NCBI RefSeq assembly: GCF_000708265.2
Contig: NZ_JCKI01000009.1
Span: 186,001-250,000 of the forward strand
DNA length: 64,000 bases
Reading direction: 5' to 3'
Origin: Pedobacter sp. R20-19
Lineage (GTDB): Bacteria > Bacteroidota > Bacteroidia > Sphingobacteriales > Sphingobacteriaceae
Part shown: positions 19,212 through 28,347 of the stretch, in pieces
Layout of the letters: each line of letters begins with the position of its first letter
Numbering within the stretch: position 1 is the first letter of the stretch
Position numbers and translations under genes: made by a program
The notes under the pieces: generated by a model
What the model saw: the letters and a program-made list of their open reading frames with translations, nothing else
The model's database searches: none
Told to the model about the DNA's origin: nothing

Positions 19212-22109
19212 ATGATTAAAGCTTTACTACTGTTTTTATTTAACTGTTTAATGGGATTTATATTGCTTGGTGCGGTAAATGTTACTGTTGTGCAATGTAA
19301 AACCAAAACAGATTTCAGCTTAAATCGTTTACCTGCTTTATCTCCTTCTGTAACCTTAGATAGTAGAAAAAATTTATCTCCACCCATTTATTCCCTACAT
19401 TATATTGCCCCTGCACCCTGGCAATACTGGAGCAAGGCGAATGAGATTGTCATTGCATCAGAAAGTGGAACCGTTACAGGAACCATTTCTAAAAGTGATG
19501 GTACAGTATTATTTAATTTCACCTGCACGCAGGGAACTCCTTATGTACAGCGCTTTAACGGGTTACCCAAAGATGTGCCTGCATACCAACTGAATACCAT
19601 AATTAACGCAGCAGGACTAATTGTAAAAGCTACGGGAACAATCTCGGTGAATTTGAGAAATGTAGCTTCTGATAATTTAGGAACCGATGGTAATGATGCA
19701 GATATTAAAGGGAATGCATCACTTTTTAGTTTTGGCGATGCAGCAATAGGAACATCTTTTCGGGTAGGTTATTATCGGGATGGGAATCTGGCAGGTTCTG
19801 CACACCCGCCGATCTATAGCATCATGGCTATCCAAAATAATACCATTGTTAAAATAGGAGGTGTAGCTAAGACTACATTAAATGCCGGACAAAGTTATTT
19901 GTTTAATGCACCTATCGGAACGTTAGTAGAATCTTCACAATCTACCGTAATGAATACTTCGGCAGATCTGGATGCTCCGGGAGGCTGTGGTGATGGTGCG
20001 TATAATCCTATTCCACCGATTGCTTCGTTAGGTAAAGAATATGTAGTGGTTAGGGGTGAAGGTAATATGAATGCTGAGCAAACTACAGTAATCGCAACTG
20101 AAGCAAATACCAGCATCACGGTTATAAATTTTGATCAAAATGGTATTCAGAAGGAGGTAACAACATACACTTTAGCCCAGGCGGGAGATAAGCAAACCTT
20201 TAACCATGGTTATCTGAATGCAGCATATGATCCAGCAAAAAATACCGGTAGATATTCTTCTACCTATATTTCTGCAACTAAAAACATTGGCGTTTTTTCG
20301 GGTACGGCAGGTGCTTCAGGTGGCCAAGGTTGTGAAGTAGATGTGGCTACATTAGTTCCGATATCAAGTTGTTCTGGATCTAAAAAGGTGGAAACCACCA
20401 AATTTACGGCTTATAATCAAACTAATAACCTGGAGTATTTTGGTTATGTTATTACCGGCAGCACAGATAAAATTTTTCTGACTACAAATGGCAATCCTCC
20501 TTACAATAATAGAGACATAGAAACTATAACCGGCATAGCTAAACGTAAAGCATTAGGCAATACTGGCTTATCTTTATTGAGCTTTACGCGTACTGATATT
20601 GGAGCGCCAGCTACAATTATAATTAATAGTGCAAGCAGATTAACAGTTTCGATGGTACAGCAAAGTAATGCCTTTTCGATGTCCAACTTTATTTCTCGTT
20701 TCCCTGAAAAAGCAGAACAACCTACCATTAGTCAGACAGATTGTACTACTGCAACACTAACTGTTAAAGCAAATGCAGGTCCGTATCAATGGTATCTGAA
20801 TGGCGAACTTATTAATGGAGCGACCAGCAATACATATGTTGCCACATCATCTGGAAATTACAGTGTAACTACGCAGCTAGAATGTGGTATCAGCGCACCT
20901 TCTTTACCCATAAACATCTCACTTTGTAATATCGACCGTTCCATTACTAAAACGGTTAATGTAACCTACCCGGAGTTAAACAGCAATGTGGTATTTACAC
21001 TTAAGGCTGAAAATCTGGGTAATGGCAATGCGAATGGGGTATCAGTTACTGATTTGCTGCCAAACGGGTTTACGTATGTTTCAAGTATAGCACCACAGGG
21101 TACAACTTATGATTCTGCATCAGGGGTATGGACGATAGGTGATTTGGCCAGTAATGCCAGTTTAAGTTTAACCATTACCGCAAAGGTGGTAAAAACAGGC
21201 CAGAATGTAAATAATGCTACCATTACAGGTACTCAACCTGACCAGGTAACCAATAATGATCAGAGTTCAGTTACAACCAATACAGGTTCCGGAGATAGGA
21301 TAGTTTGTGTGGGTACAGTGATGGATGATATTATTTTTGACATCCCTGCAGGTACAACCAATGTCAGCGTTAGTGGCTTACCAGATGGCATAACCGGAAC
21401 CTATAATAGTACAAGCAAAAAATTAACGATTAGCGGTACGCCCACTACAGAAGGGGCAGCAAGAATTTATACTGTAACCAGCAGCGCCGGAAATCAATTA
21501 ACAATAACCGGCAATATTACAGTAAACGGAAAGGTGAGCACACCCATTTTTAATAGTGGATTAACCAGTAAACGCTGTATTGGTTCTGGCACAGATACTT
21601 ATATCGCAACAGCAAGCAACGCTTCTGAAATAATATATTCGCTATTGCCTTTAACAGCTGGTGTTATTGATGCTGCCACTGGTCAGGTGACCTGGAATAA
21701 TACATTTTCAGGTACTGCAACCATAACTGCTACCGCAAAGGGTTGCGAAGAAAAAAAAACAGATTTTATTATAGAGGTAAGTGCACTGCCAGGTTTAACG
21801 TTTGGTGCTGAACCCGAAATTTGCCAGGGCTTTACTACATCATTATTAAGTTATACTAACCCAATAAATAATCCCATAACTTATAGCATTACCTGGAATA
21901 CAGCCGGCTTTGAGCCTGTTACCAGCCAACCTTTACCCACTGAAAGCATTCCTTTTAATATCCCTGTTAATGCTCCGGTAGGTGAGCATACAGGTATACT
22001 AATCTTAAAAAATGAAGCAGGTTGTAGTACGCAAATTAATTTTAACATTAAAATAAATCCAAAACCATCAGCGCCGCATGTGCTGGTACAAACAACATCA
22101 CAATATTAA
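19212..22109 (+). CDS. Large secreted adhesin-like protein: IgGFc-binding-like N-terminus, Ig-like and DUF11 repeats
   Basis: A 965-residue exported protein with an N-terminal hydrophobic signal (residues 4-24). The first ~490 residues resemble the IgGFc-binding N-terminal domain seen in metazoan and bacterial adhesins (PIPPIASLGKEYVVV, EQTTVIATEANTSITV, NIGVFSGTAGASGGQGCEVD). An Ig/PKD-like segment with PYQWYLNGELINGATSNTY follows near 525, then a DUF11 repeat (ITKTVNVTYPELNSNVVFTL, VSVTDLLPNGFTY) and several Ig-like modules. It ends without a T9SS C-terminal sorting domain. Downstream genes carry that domain and the SprF partner. I use the ATG at 19212; a TTG two codons earlier is possible. 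Confidence 0.7.
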   Translation: MIKALLLFLFNCLMGFILLGAVNVTVVQCKTKTDFSLNRLPALSPSVTLDSRKNLSPPIYSLHYIAPAPWQYWSKANEIVIASESGTVTGTISKSDGTVLFNFTCTQGTPYVQRFNGLPKDVPAYQLNTIINAAGLIVKATGTISVNLRNVASDNLGTDGNDADIKGNASLFSFGDAAIGTSFRVGYYRDGNLAGSAHPPIYSIMAIQNNTIVKIGGVAKTTLNAGQSYLFNAPIGTLVESSQSTVMNTSADLDAPGGCGDGAYNPIPPIASLGKEYVVVRGEGNMNAEQTTVIATEANTSITVINFDQNGIQKEVTTYTLAQAGDKQTFNHGYLNAAYDPAKNTGRYSSTYISATKNIGVFSGTAGASGGQGCEVDVATLVPISSCSGSKKVETTKFTAYNQTNNLEYFGYVITGSTDKIFLTTNGNPPYNNRDIETITGIAKRKALGNTGLSLLSFTRTDIGAPATIIINSASRLTVSMVQQSNAFSMSNFISRFPEKAEQPTISQTDCTTATLTVKANAGPYQWYLNGELINGATSNTYVATSSGNYSVTTQLECGISAPSLPINISLCNIDRSITKTVNVTYPELNSNVVFTLKAENLGNGNANGVSVTDLLPNGFTYVSSIAPQGTTYDSASGVWTIGDLASNASLSLTITAKVVKTGQNVNNATITGTQPDQVTNNDQSSVTTNTGSGDRIVCVGTVMDDIIFDIPAGTTNVSVSGLPDGITGTYNSTSKKLTISGTPTTEGAARIYTVTSSAGNQLTITGNITVNGKVSTPIFNSGLTSKRCIGSGTDTYIATASNASEIIYSLLPLTAGVIDAATGQVTWNNTFSGTATITATAKGCEEKKTDFIIEVSALPGLTFGAEPEICQGFTTSLLSYTNPINNPITYSITWNTAGFEPVTSQPLPTESIPFNIPVNAPVGEHTGILILKNEAGCSTQINFNIKINPKPSAPHVLVQTTSQY

Positions 22110-22129
22110 CTAAAAAAAAATCAGTCCCC

Positions 22130-22822
22130 ATGAAAAATTCTACTACAAAAACCATCCTCGCAGTTATTTTCGTAATCATCTGCACATTATCAAAAGTATC
22201 TGCACAGGTACTCCCAACCACCCCTGGGGTGAGCTTATTCTGTAATGGTTCAGACCTTACCCTACCTGCTGCACCAGCCGGAGAAGACTGGATTGTGAAG
22301 TACAGTGCAACTCAAACCACTACGCCTAATACAGGTGTTACTTTAGTTTCAGGAAATAAAATCGCAGCAGCTGATTTGAATACCGGCTATTATTATCTAA
22401 GTTCTAAATCAACTACAGCAGGTGCCTGTGAATCTGAACTACAGGAAATACCGGTGTATGTACTTAAACCTTTGGTAGTCGATTTTACACCTGCTAATTT
22501 TTGTTTAGAAAGCCCTTTGGCACAGGTAGGTTCAGTTACCAACCCAGACGCTACCAATATTCCAAATTTGGCCTACCAATGGTATATTGTTGATGGTACA
22601 AATGAAATGGCAATTTCCGGTGCAACATCAAAAGATTACACCCCTTCAGCGCCTGCTACTGTTGGAACAAAAAAACACAGGTTAAAAGTTGGTTATGTAA
22701 TTGGTGGTAAAAACTATTGTGCGCAGGTTGCTGATCATGATATTACGGTTACGGCAAAACCAACAAAACCAACCATTACACCAGGAACCATTATAGGTAC
22801 TGCCACTGCGGTTACTTTCTAG
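22130..22822 (+). CDS. Secreted Ig-like/PKD-like repeat protein
   Basis: A 230-residue protein with a clear signal peptide (residues 5-25, ending VSAQ) and beta-rich modules: ATQTTTPNTGVTL, a cysteine-bearing segment, and AYQWYIVDGTNEMAISGATSKDYTP, which is the Trp-containing strand of an Ig/PKD fold. It ends at KPTKPTITPGTIIG..., the kind of linker that usually opens another repeat, so it may be the shortened remainder of a longer adhesin. There is no sorting domain. It starts 20 nt after the large adhesin and ends 36 nt before the CHU_C protein. Confidence 0.6.
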   Translation: MKNSTTKTILAVIFVIICTLSKVSAQVLPTTPGVSLFCNGSDLTLPAAPAGEDWIVKYSATQTTTPNTGVTLVSGNKIAAADLNTGYYYLSSKSTTAGACESELQEIPVYVLKPLVVDFTPANFCLESPLAQVGSVTNPDATNIPNLAYQWYIVDGTNEMAISGATSKDYTPSAPATVGTKKHRLKVGYVIGGKNYCAQVADHDITVTAKPTKPTITPGTIIGTATAVTF

Positions 22823-22858
22823 GGTAAAAGGTTAAATTTTCTCAAACATCAGGTTTAA

Positions 22859-23803
22859 ATGAAGCGAAGGGTATTCTCCTTTCTGTCATTGGCTATGACG
22901 TTGTTTTTTATACAAACAGCGTTGGGTCAGACTGCTTCCGAAGGGCGGCAAACGATTGCGATCTCGCCAGGATCGTCAGTGGTTTTGCGTGCAAATTCGG
23001 AAGGGGCCGCTTCGTATATCTGGTACAAGGACAATGTATTGGTTAAAGGCCAAAATAAACAGACACTTATAACTGCAACCGAGGGAATTTATAGAGTAGC
23101 TACATGGAATGCACTTGGTTGCTTCTCTGATATTTCTGATGAAATGGAAGTAATTGTGCCACGTAGACCTGTTGCCGATGTAGCCATAACCAAGCGGTCA
23201 GAATCAAGAATTGTAGTGGTCGACCAGGTTTTTGATTATTATCTAAACGTAATCAACAACGGTGCTCATGATGCTACTCAACTGGAGATTAAAGATGCGC
23301 TTCCAAAAAACTTATTATTGGAACGCCTGGAGCAACCTACAGATGGTCTGGCTACCTTCGATCAATCTAAACAAACCATCACCTGGAATATTCCTTTACT
23401 GGCCAATGGAAAATTTGCCGAACTGGTAGTTAAAGTAAGATCTAAACAGCCAGGTATGGTGAGCAATACAGCAATGGTAACGGTTAAAGAATTTGATCCC
23501 AACCTGGCTAATAATACATCAACTGATCAAAAAGAGATTTCAGGGTTAAAAATACCAAATGTTTTTACGCCTAATGGGGACGGCAAGAATGACACTTTTT
23601 ATATTCAGCTCCTGGAATCTTTTGAATCAAATGAAGTTACCATTATTAACCGTTGGGGAAGTACGGTTTACCAATCCAATCACTATCAAAATGATTGGAC
23701 CGCCCCAGGACTGGCAGATGGAACTTATTTCTATATAGTTAAAGTGAAGAACGGAACATCAGCCTGGCAAGATTACAAAGGCTATGTAACCGTAATACGA
23801 TAA
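22859..23803 (+). CDS. T9SS type-B sorting (CHU_C/gliding motility) domain protein with Ig-like and DUF11 modules
   Basis: A 314-residue exported protein: signal peptide (1-23, ends ALGQ), an Ig-like module (AASYIWYKDNVLVKGQNKQTL, about 48-95), a DUF11 repeat (DVAITKRSESRIVVVDQVFDYYLNV, about 110-222), and a C-terminal CHU_C-type module from about 228 (KIPNVFTPNGDGKNDTF, VTIINRWGSTVYQ, DGTYFYIVKV). The PNVFTPNGDGxND block is the signature of gliding-motility-associated C-terminal domains, which direct type-B cargo through T9SS. It sits 21 nt before a PorP/SprF-like gene, the usual arrangement for type-B substrates. Confidence 0.88.
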   Translation: MKRRVFSFLSLAMTLFFIQTALGQTASEGRQTIAISPGSSVVLRANSEGAASYIWYKDNVLVKGQNKQTLITATEGIYRVATWNALGCFSDISDEMEVIVPRRPVADVAITKRSESRIVVVDQVFDYYLNVINNGAHDATQLEIKDALPKNLLLERLEQPTDGLATFDQSKQTITWNIPLLANGKFAELVVKVRSKQPGMVSNTAMVTVKEFDPNLANNTSTDQKEISGLKIPNVFTPNGDGKNDTFYIQLLESFESNEVTIINRWGSTVYQSNHYQNDWTAPGLADGTYFYIVKVKNGTSAWQDYKGYVTVIR

Positions 23804-23824
23804 ATATGATAAAATAATACAAAC

Positions 23825-24805
23825 ATGAACATTTGGAGAGGGATATTTTTTGTTTTAATCATAATGACATCAACTGTTAAGCTTATGGCACAGCAGGATG
23901 CCCAGTTTGGACAATATGTATTTAATGGCATGTACATTAACCCTGCATATGCGGGTTATAAAGAAGAACTGTATCTACAGGCTTTTGCCCGTGCACAATG
24001 GACCGGTGTTCGAGGTGCACCACAAACACTTTCCATTTCAGCAGATGAGGCAATTAATGATGAAAGTTTAGGCATTGGCATGATCATCACCAAAGATAAA
24101 ATAGGTGCACAAAGCAGCTTAAATGCATCTGCAAACTTTGCTTACCGGATAAAATTGGATCGTACGGAAACGAATATACTTGCCTTTGGTTTGGGCGTAG
24201 GCGTAATCCAATCATCTTTAAATGGTAATTTACTAGAAGCTATTGAAGAAGGTGATAATCGTATCGTTACGGGAGTGATCAGCCAAACTACGCCTGATGT
24301 AAGGGCTGGTGTTCATTATTCTAACGAAAAGTTTTTTATTGGCTTTTCTGCTAACAATCTTCTGGCGAAATCACTTTCGGTATTTAACGATTATAATGCG
24401 CTTAATATAAAAGTTCAACCACATTTCTACCTTACTGCAGGCATGGCACTTCCTCTAAATGAAGATTTTGTATTTAAACCCACTTTTTTAATTAAGGATG
24501 ATTTACATGGCCCGACTTCTCTAGATTTAAATGCCTTTATGTTAATCAAAGAGCGTTTCTGGCTTGGCGCAGTTTACCGAACCTCAGTAAAACTTTACCC
24601 TAAAAACAACCTACAGAGCGGTTTGAATAGTAAGGCTGCGGCTGGTTTCATCAGTGAATTTTTTATCCGCTCTAACTTACGTATTGGTTATGGTTATGAT
24701 TATAGCCTGAATAAGCTGAGTAATTACGATTATGGTTCGCATGAAATATCGGTTGGATATTATATCGAAACTAAAAAGAGCCGGAGACCGAAGTGTTACT
24801 TTTAA
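23825..24805 (+). CDS. PorP/SprF-family type IX secretion membrane protein
   Basis: A 326-residue outer-membrane protein with a signal peptide (1-22). The family's opening block is complete: QQDAQFGQYVFNGMYINPAYAG, then QWTGVRGAPQTLSISAD, and the rest is an amphipathic beta-barrel. SprF-type proteins act in T9SS with specific type-B cargo, and here the cargo gene lies directly upstream. The operon therefore carries its own secretion partner. There is no other T9SS core gene in the window. A modest hairpin follows the stop. Confidence 0.88.
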   Translation: MNIWRGIFFVLIIMTSTVKLMAQQDAQFGQYVFNGMYINPAYAGYKEELYLQAFARAQWTGVRGAPQTLSISADEAINDESLGIGMIITKDKIGAQSSLNASANFAYRIKLDRTETNILAFGLGVGVIQSSLNGNLLEAIEEGDNRIVTGVISQTTPDVRAGVHYSNEKFFIGFSANNLLAKSLSVFNDYNALNIKVQPHFYLTAGMALPLNEDFVFKPTFLIKDDLHGPTSLDLNAFMLIKERFWLGAVYRTSVKLYPKNNLQSGLNSKAAAGFISEFFIRSNLRIGYGYDYSLNKLSNYDYGSHEISVGYYIETKKSRRPKCYF

Positions 24806-24889
24806 GCTTTGTGAAACCTATTAACAATCTTTTATCACTCAGGAAATTGGGAATGAATCTATCTCTGATATTTCTTGTATTGCGGTTGT

Positions 24890-24920
24890 ACGCTTCATCG
24901 GATTTATTTTGATGAAGTGT
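24890..24920 (+). terminator. Probable terminator after the SprF-like gene
   Basis: Arms ACGCTTCATC (24890-24899) and GATGAAGTGT (24911-24920) pair over 10 bp with one G-U wobble, with an 11-nt AT-rich loop and a following TTGGTTTTGT. The hairpin lies between convergent genes, about 85 nt after the SprF-like stop. Confidence 0.5.
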
Positions 24921-24974
24921 TGGTTTTGTACGTAACAGTTTGTCGATCACTTTTCGTCGCTTAGAACTCCTGCG

Positions 24975-26180
24975 TTAATGACCAGCATTCCTGATCTTAA
25001 CCCCATATTGATAAAGCTCATTGTAGATATCAAAGAATTTGGCCTCGTCATTTTCCAATAGCGAAGTGTTGAAAAACAGGATAACTGCAACTTCCTTGTT
25101 GAGATCAGAAAGCATGAAAGTCCTTACACCGAAGTCGGAGCCGTTGTGCCCGATCCTTTTTCCACCCATCTTGGTAGACCAGAAAATGCCGGAATTCAGT
25201 TTGGCTGGTTCTATATTTTCAGGTTTGTGCGCATCATCAAATTGAAACCGGAGCATCTCCTGCACCGTTTTGTCCCGGAGAACCTGTCTGTTTTGAAATT
25301 TGCCATTGTTAAGCAAGCAGATAAAGAAGTGGGACAGGTCATTCACCGATGTACGTACTCCACCATCGGGATAAGTAGTCATTCCGTAAAGCGGTATCCG
25401 TTTAATACTGCTATCCGCCTGTTTCTGATAAAGCCTGGCATGCTTTTTCAGATTGATCTCGGACAGCAACCAGCCTGTATCATCCATTTTCAATGGCTTG
25501 AATAAAAATTCACGGCTGTAGTCGTTCAGCTTTTTACCTGTCCGTACCTCAACGATATAGCCGGCCAGCGCTGTCCCGAGATTAGAATACTCACGAAACG
25601 TACCCGGCTTATGATCGAGGAAATTTTCTTTTGAATAATACTTGCCACTAGGTGTAAAATAGTTTTGCAGAAAATCGCCCAGTGCTTCCTGTGAATCTTT
25701 CCCGTTAACATACAAAGTGTCGGAGGTATAAAAAGAGAACCTGTCATTCAGGCCGGAGGTATGGGTAGCCAGGTTACGTAAGGTGATCTTCTCTTTCGGA
25801 AAAAATGGGTTATGGATCTTAAAGGGCAGATAGGTATTGATATCTTCATCAAGGGAAAGTTTTCCTTGCTCCACAGCTTTCATCATGCAGGCCCCTGTGA
25901 TTGTTTTCGAAACCGATGCGATGTTCATAATTGTGGATGTGGTAAAAGGTATTTTGTTTTCCCGGTTAGAATACCCATACCCATTAGACCAAACCAGTTG
26001 CTTATCAATAATAATGGCCGCACCGAGGCCTACCAGTTGGGCGTCGCTCATTCTTTTCAATATAACACTATCAATTGAAATTTTTGATGTTGTATGGGTT
26101 TGATCCGTGCGCTGACCATAGGTTTGCGTACCGATAAAAATGTATATAAACAAGGCTATTGTATTTAAAGGTGCTCTCAT
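24975..26180 (-). CDS. Secreted serine hydrolase (beta-lactamase/penicillin-binding class C family)
   Basis: A 401-residue exported protein of the PF00144 family. Signal peptide: residues 1-23 (ends TQTYGQ). The catalytic SxxK is SVSK at 89-92, and the second motif Tyr-Ser-Asn is at 198-200 (EYSNLGTALAG). A C-terminal IGHNGSDFG takes the place of the KTG/HxG motif. Proteins of this type include class C beta-lactamases, DD-peptidases and esterases; the sequence does not decide between them. The ATG at 26180 starts the signal peptide; an in-frame upstream extension to 26249 lacks one. It is divergent from a LytS/LytTR pair that could control it. Confidence 0.85.
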   Translation of the reverse strand: MRAPLNTIALFIYIFIGTQTYGQRTDQTHTTSKISIDSVILKRMSDAQLVGLGAAIIIDKQLVWSNGYGYSNRENKIPFTTSTIMNIASVSKTITGACMMKAVEQGKLSLDEDINTYLPFKIHNPFFPKEKITLRNLATHTSGLNDRFSFYTSDTLYVNGKDSQEALGDFLQNYFTPSGKYYSKENFLDHKPGTFREYSNLGTALAGYIVEVRTGKKLNDYSREFLFKPLKMDDTGWLLSEINLKKHARLYQKQADSSIKRIPLYGMTTYPDGGVRTSVNDLSHFFICLLNNGKFQNRQVLRDKTVQEMLRFQFDDAHKPENIEPAKLNSGIFWSTKMGGKRIGHNGSDFGVRTFMLSDLNKEVAVILFFNTSLLENDEAKFFDIYNELYQYGVKIRNAGH

Positions 26181-26386
26181 TTTGAATGATTTTAAAAAAC
26201 TTCGTTGAAAATCGAACAAATTTTTCTGCCTTAAACTTGGCCCTGCCATAAAGGTTCGAAGTGATTACAGATACCGGATTAAAATGGTTTTTTCTGTTTC
26301 GTCTTCGATTTCGGGCTTTCCAGGAAGGATGTCAAAGGTTTTGTCGTCTTTTATGAGGATAACCTTTCCATAGCTTATATTTGATC

Positions 26387-27457
26387 ATGCCATTAATTGA
26401 AAGAATAGTTAAGTTTAGTTTGACTCACCGTTTTCAAACTCACGTGATCTTTTGGCTGATAGTTGCAATGCTTTTTATGAACAGGTACGATATCGAGGAA
26501 TACAAACAATTAGACAGCATTATATACCGTCAAATTTATTATATATCGGTTACCATGCTGGCCTCTTATTTTTTGGCCTACCTGATTATTTCAAAATTGA
26601 TGCGGTCAAAGAACTATTTAGAGGTAATCCTTTATTTTGTTGTGGGTTCTTACGTTATCTCTGCTTGCTCTCGTATCGTTGTTATTTACCTTTTGGAACC
26701 GCTCATCAGAACGCAACCTTTCGGGCAGGAATCACTCGGGGAAATTCTTACTGACCTGCCCAAATTATTGACCCATTACTTCGCCCTGTCATTTTCTGCT
26801 GCCTGGGTATTCGCTTTCGTAAAACTGATTCGCGACCAGTATGTCACTCAGCAGCGTTCTCTTACCCTAGAGAAGGAAAAGGCAGAAACGGAGCTTAAAG
26901 CTTTACGAAACCAGCTTAACCCGCATTTTTTATTCAATACGCTGAACAATATTTACTCCTTATCGCTCATGAACTCTCCGGTCACATCAGGCTCTATAGC
27001 AGGTCTGTCGGAGATACTGGATTATGTGCTTTACAGGTGTAATACATCTTATGTTCCGCTTTCCGGCGAAATAAAGCTGATCGAAAATTATCTGATTCTG
27101 GAAAAGCTTAGATATGACGATCGCCTAAGAATAAGCTTTGATCACGATACCGAAAAAGAGATCGGCATTGCGCCGCTGATCTTATTATCTTTAGTGGAAA
27201 ATGCGTTTAAACATGGTGCAAGCGTTGATGCCGGTAGTCCTTTTATCGCTATTGACCTCCGTTTGAAACATAACCGCCTTACATTCAAAGTCATTAATAG
27301 TTTTGTGGGAGAAGAAGAAACAGCTGGCAACGGAATTGGCTTAAGCAACGTCACACGCCAGCTTGAACTGATCTATCCATCGAGATATAATCTCGATATA
27401 AAGAGAATAATTAACATATATGAGGTAGAATTAGAAATTGATTTAGAAGAAGTTTAA
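26387..27457 (+). CDS. LytS/YehU-type membrane sensor histidine kinase
   Basis: A 356-residue kinase. About four hydrophobic segments lie in residues 15-155 (IFWLIVAMLF, YISVTMLASYFLAYLII, VILYFVVGSYVI, YFALSFSAAWVFAF). A short helical linker leads to the His_kinase block LRNQLNPHFLFNTLNNIYSL, with the phospho-accepting His in NPHF. HATPase features follow: LVENAFKHGA (N box) and NGIGLSNV. The next gene, 17 nt on, is its LytTR-type response regulator. I use the ATG at 26387; a TTG two codons upstream is the only alternative. Confidence 0.9.
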   Translation: MPLIERIVKFSLTHRFQTHVIFWLIVAMLFMNRYDIEEYKQLDSIIYRQIYYISVTMLASYFLAYLIISKLMRSKNYLEVILYFVVGSYVISACSRIVVIYLLEPLIRTQPFGQESLGEILTDLPKLLTHYFALSFSAAWVFAFVKLIRDQYVTQQRSLTLEKEKAETELKALRNQLNPHFLFNTLNNIYSLSLMNSPVTSGSIAGLSEILDYVLYRCNTSYVPLSGEIKLIENYLILEKLRYDDRLRISFDHDTEKEIGIAPLILLSLVENAFKHGASVDAGSPFIAIDLRLKHNRLTFKVINSFVGEEETAGNGIGLSNVTRQLELIYPSRYNLDIKRIINIYEVELEIDLEEV

Positions 27458-27474
27458 CAAATTAGCTTGGCTTT

Positions 27475-28179
27475 ATGAAAATAAAATGTCTTTTAGTGGA
27501 TGACGAACCACTTGCCATTAAACTGATCCAAAACCATATCGCTCAACTAGATGCGTTTGAGGTTTTGGCTACCTGCTCGACTGCGGTAAAAGCAATGGAG
27601 ATCTTAAGAACTGTTCAGATAGACCTGATGTTCCTGGACATTAAAATGCCTCAGATAACAGGCATCGATTTTTTAAAGAGTTTAAAAGATCCGCCTGCTG
27701 TCATAATTACCACTGCGTACCGAGAATTTGCTGTAGATGGCTATGATCTTGATATCATTGATTATCTTCTTAAACCCATTACATTCGAGCGGTTTTTCAA
27801 AGCTATTGACCGGTATTTACGGTCCGTTAAACCCGATAACTCTGTCGCCTTAATAGAATCACAAAAGAATTATCTTTTTCTAAAATCCGGGTTGAGAAAT
27901 CACAGGTTGAATACAGATGATATTCTATATATAGAAAGCCTTAAGGATAATATAGTTGTCGTTTTCGATAATAGCTCTATCACTATAAAATACAAGATCA
28001 GCGATTTAGAACCGGATATCGCGACATTACCACTGCTCCGGATTCATCGTTCATTTATTATCAACATGAATAAGATAGCTTCTTTTACCTCAAATGATAT
28101 TATAATTGGCGGAAAAAGCATTTCCATAGGACCTAATTATAAAGAATATGTAATGAGGAAAATTACAGTATTAAGATGA
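27475..28179 (+). CDS. LytTR-family response regulator
   Basis: A 234-residue regulator. The receiver domain (1-120) has the acidic pocket VDDEP, the phospho-acceptor Asp in FLDIKMPQITG (about residue 54), the Thr in TTAYREFAVDGYD and the Lys in YLLKPI. The C-terminal LytTR DNA-binding domain begins near 138 (FLKSGLRNHRLNTDDILYIES) and contains LLRIHRSFIINM. It is co-transcribed with the LytS-like kinase. Likely targets include the divergent serine hydrolase gene, but this is only a neighbourhood inference. Confidence 0.92.
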   Translation: MKIKCLLVDDEPLAIKLIQNHIAQLDAFEVLATCSTAVKAMEILRTVQIDLMFLDIKMPQITGIDFLKSLKDPPAVIITTAYREFAVDGYDLDIIDYLLKPITFERFFKAIDRYLRSVKPDNSVALIESQKNYLFLKSGLRNHRLNTDDILYIESLKDNIVVVFDNSSITIKYKISDLEPDIATLPLLRIHRSFIINMNKIASFTSNDIIIGGKSISIGPNYKEYVMRKITVLR

Positions 28180-28347
28180 AAAACACTGACTTAGTAATGA
28201 TTTTTGTCTTAATGCCTTCCATGATTTTATCTGGATGACTTTTGATATTCTACTCCCTGAATAACGCACCTTTTTTTTAAACTATTCGCTTTTCAGTAAA
28301 GATCGTAGTCATATGAATCTAATCAATCGAAGTTCAATTTTTTAAGA

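Noticed and set aside
26376..26383. TATATTTG box in front of the LytS gene
   Set aside because: It lies 3 nt before the ATG, so transcription would begin inside the gene; probably chance.
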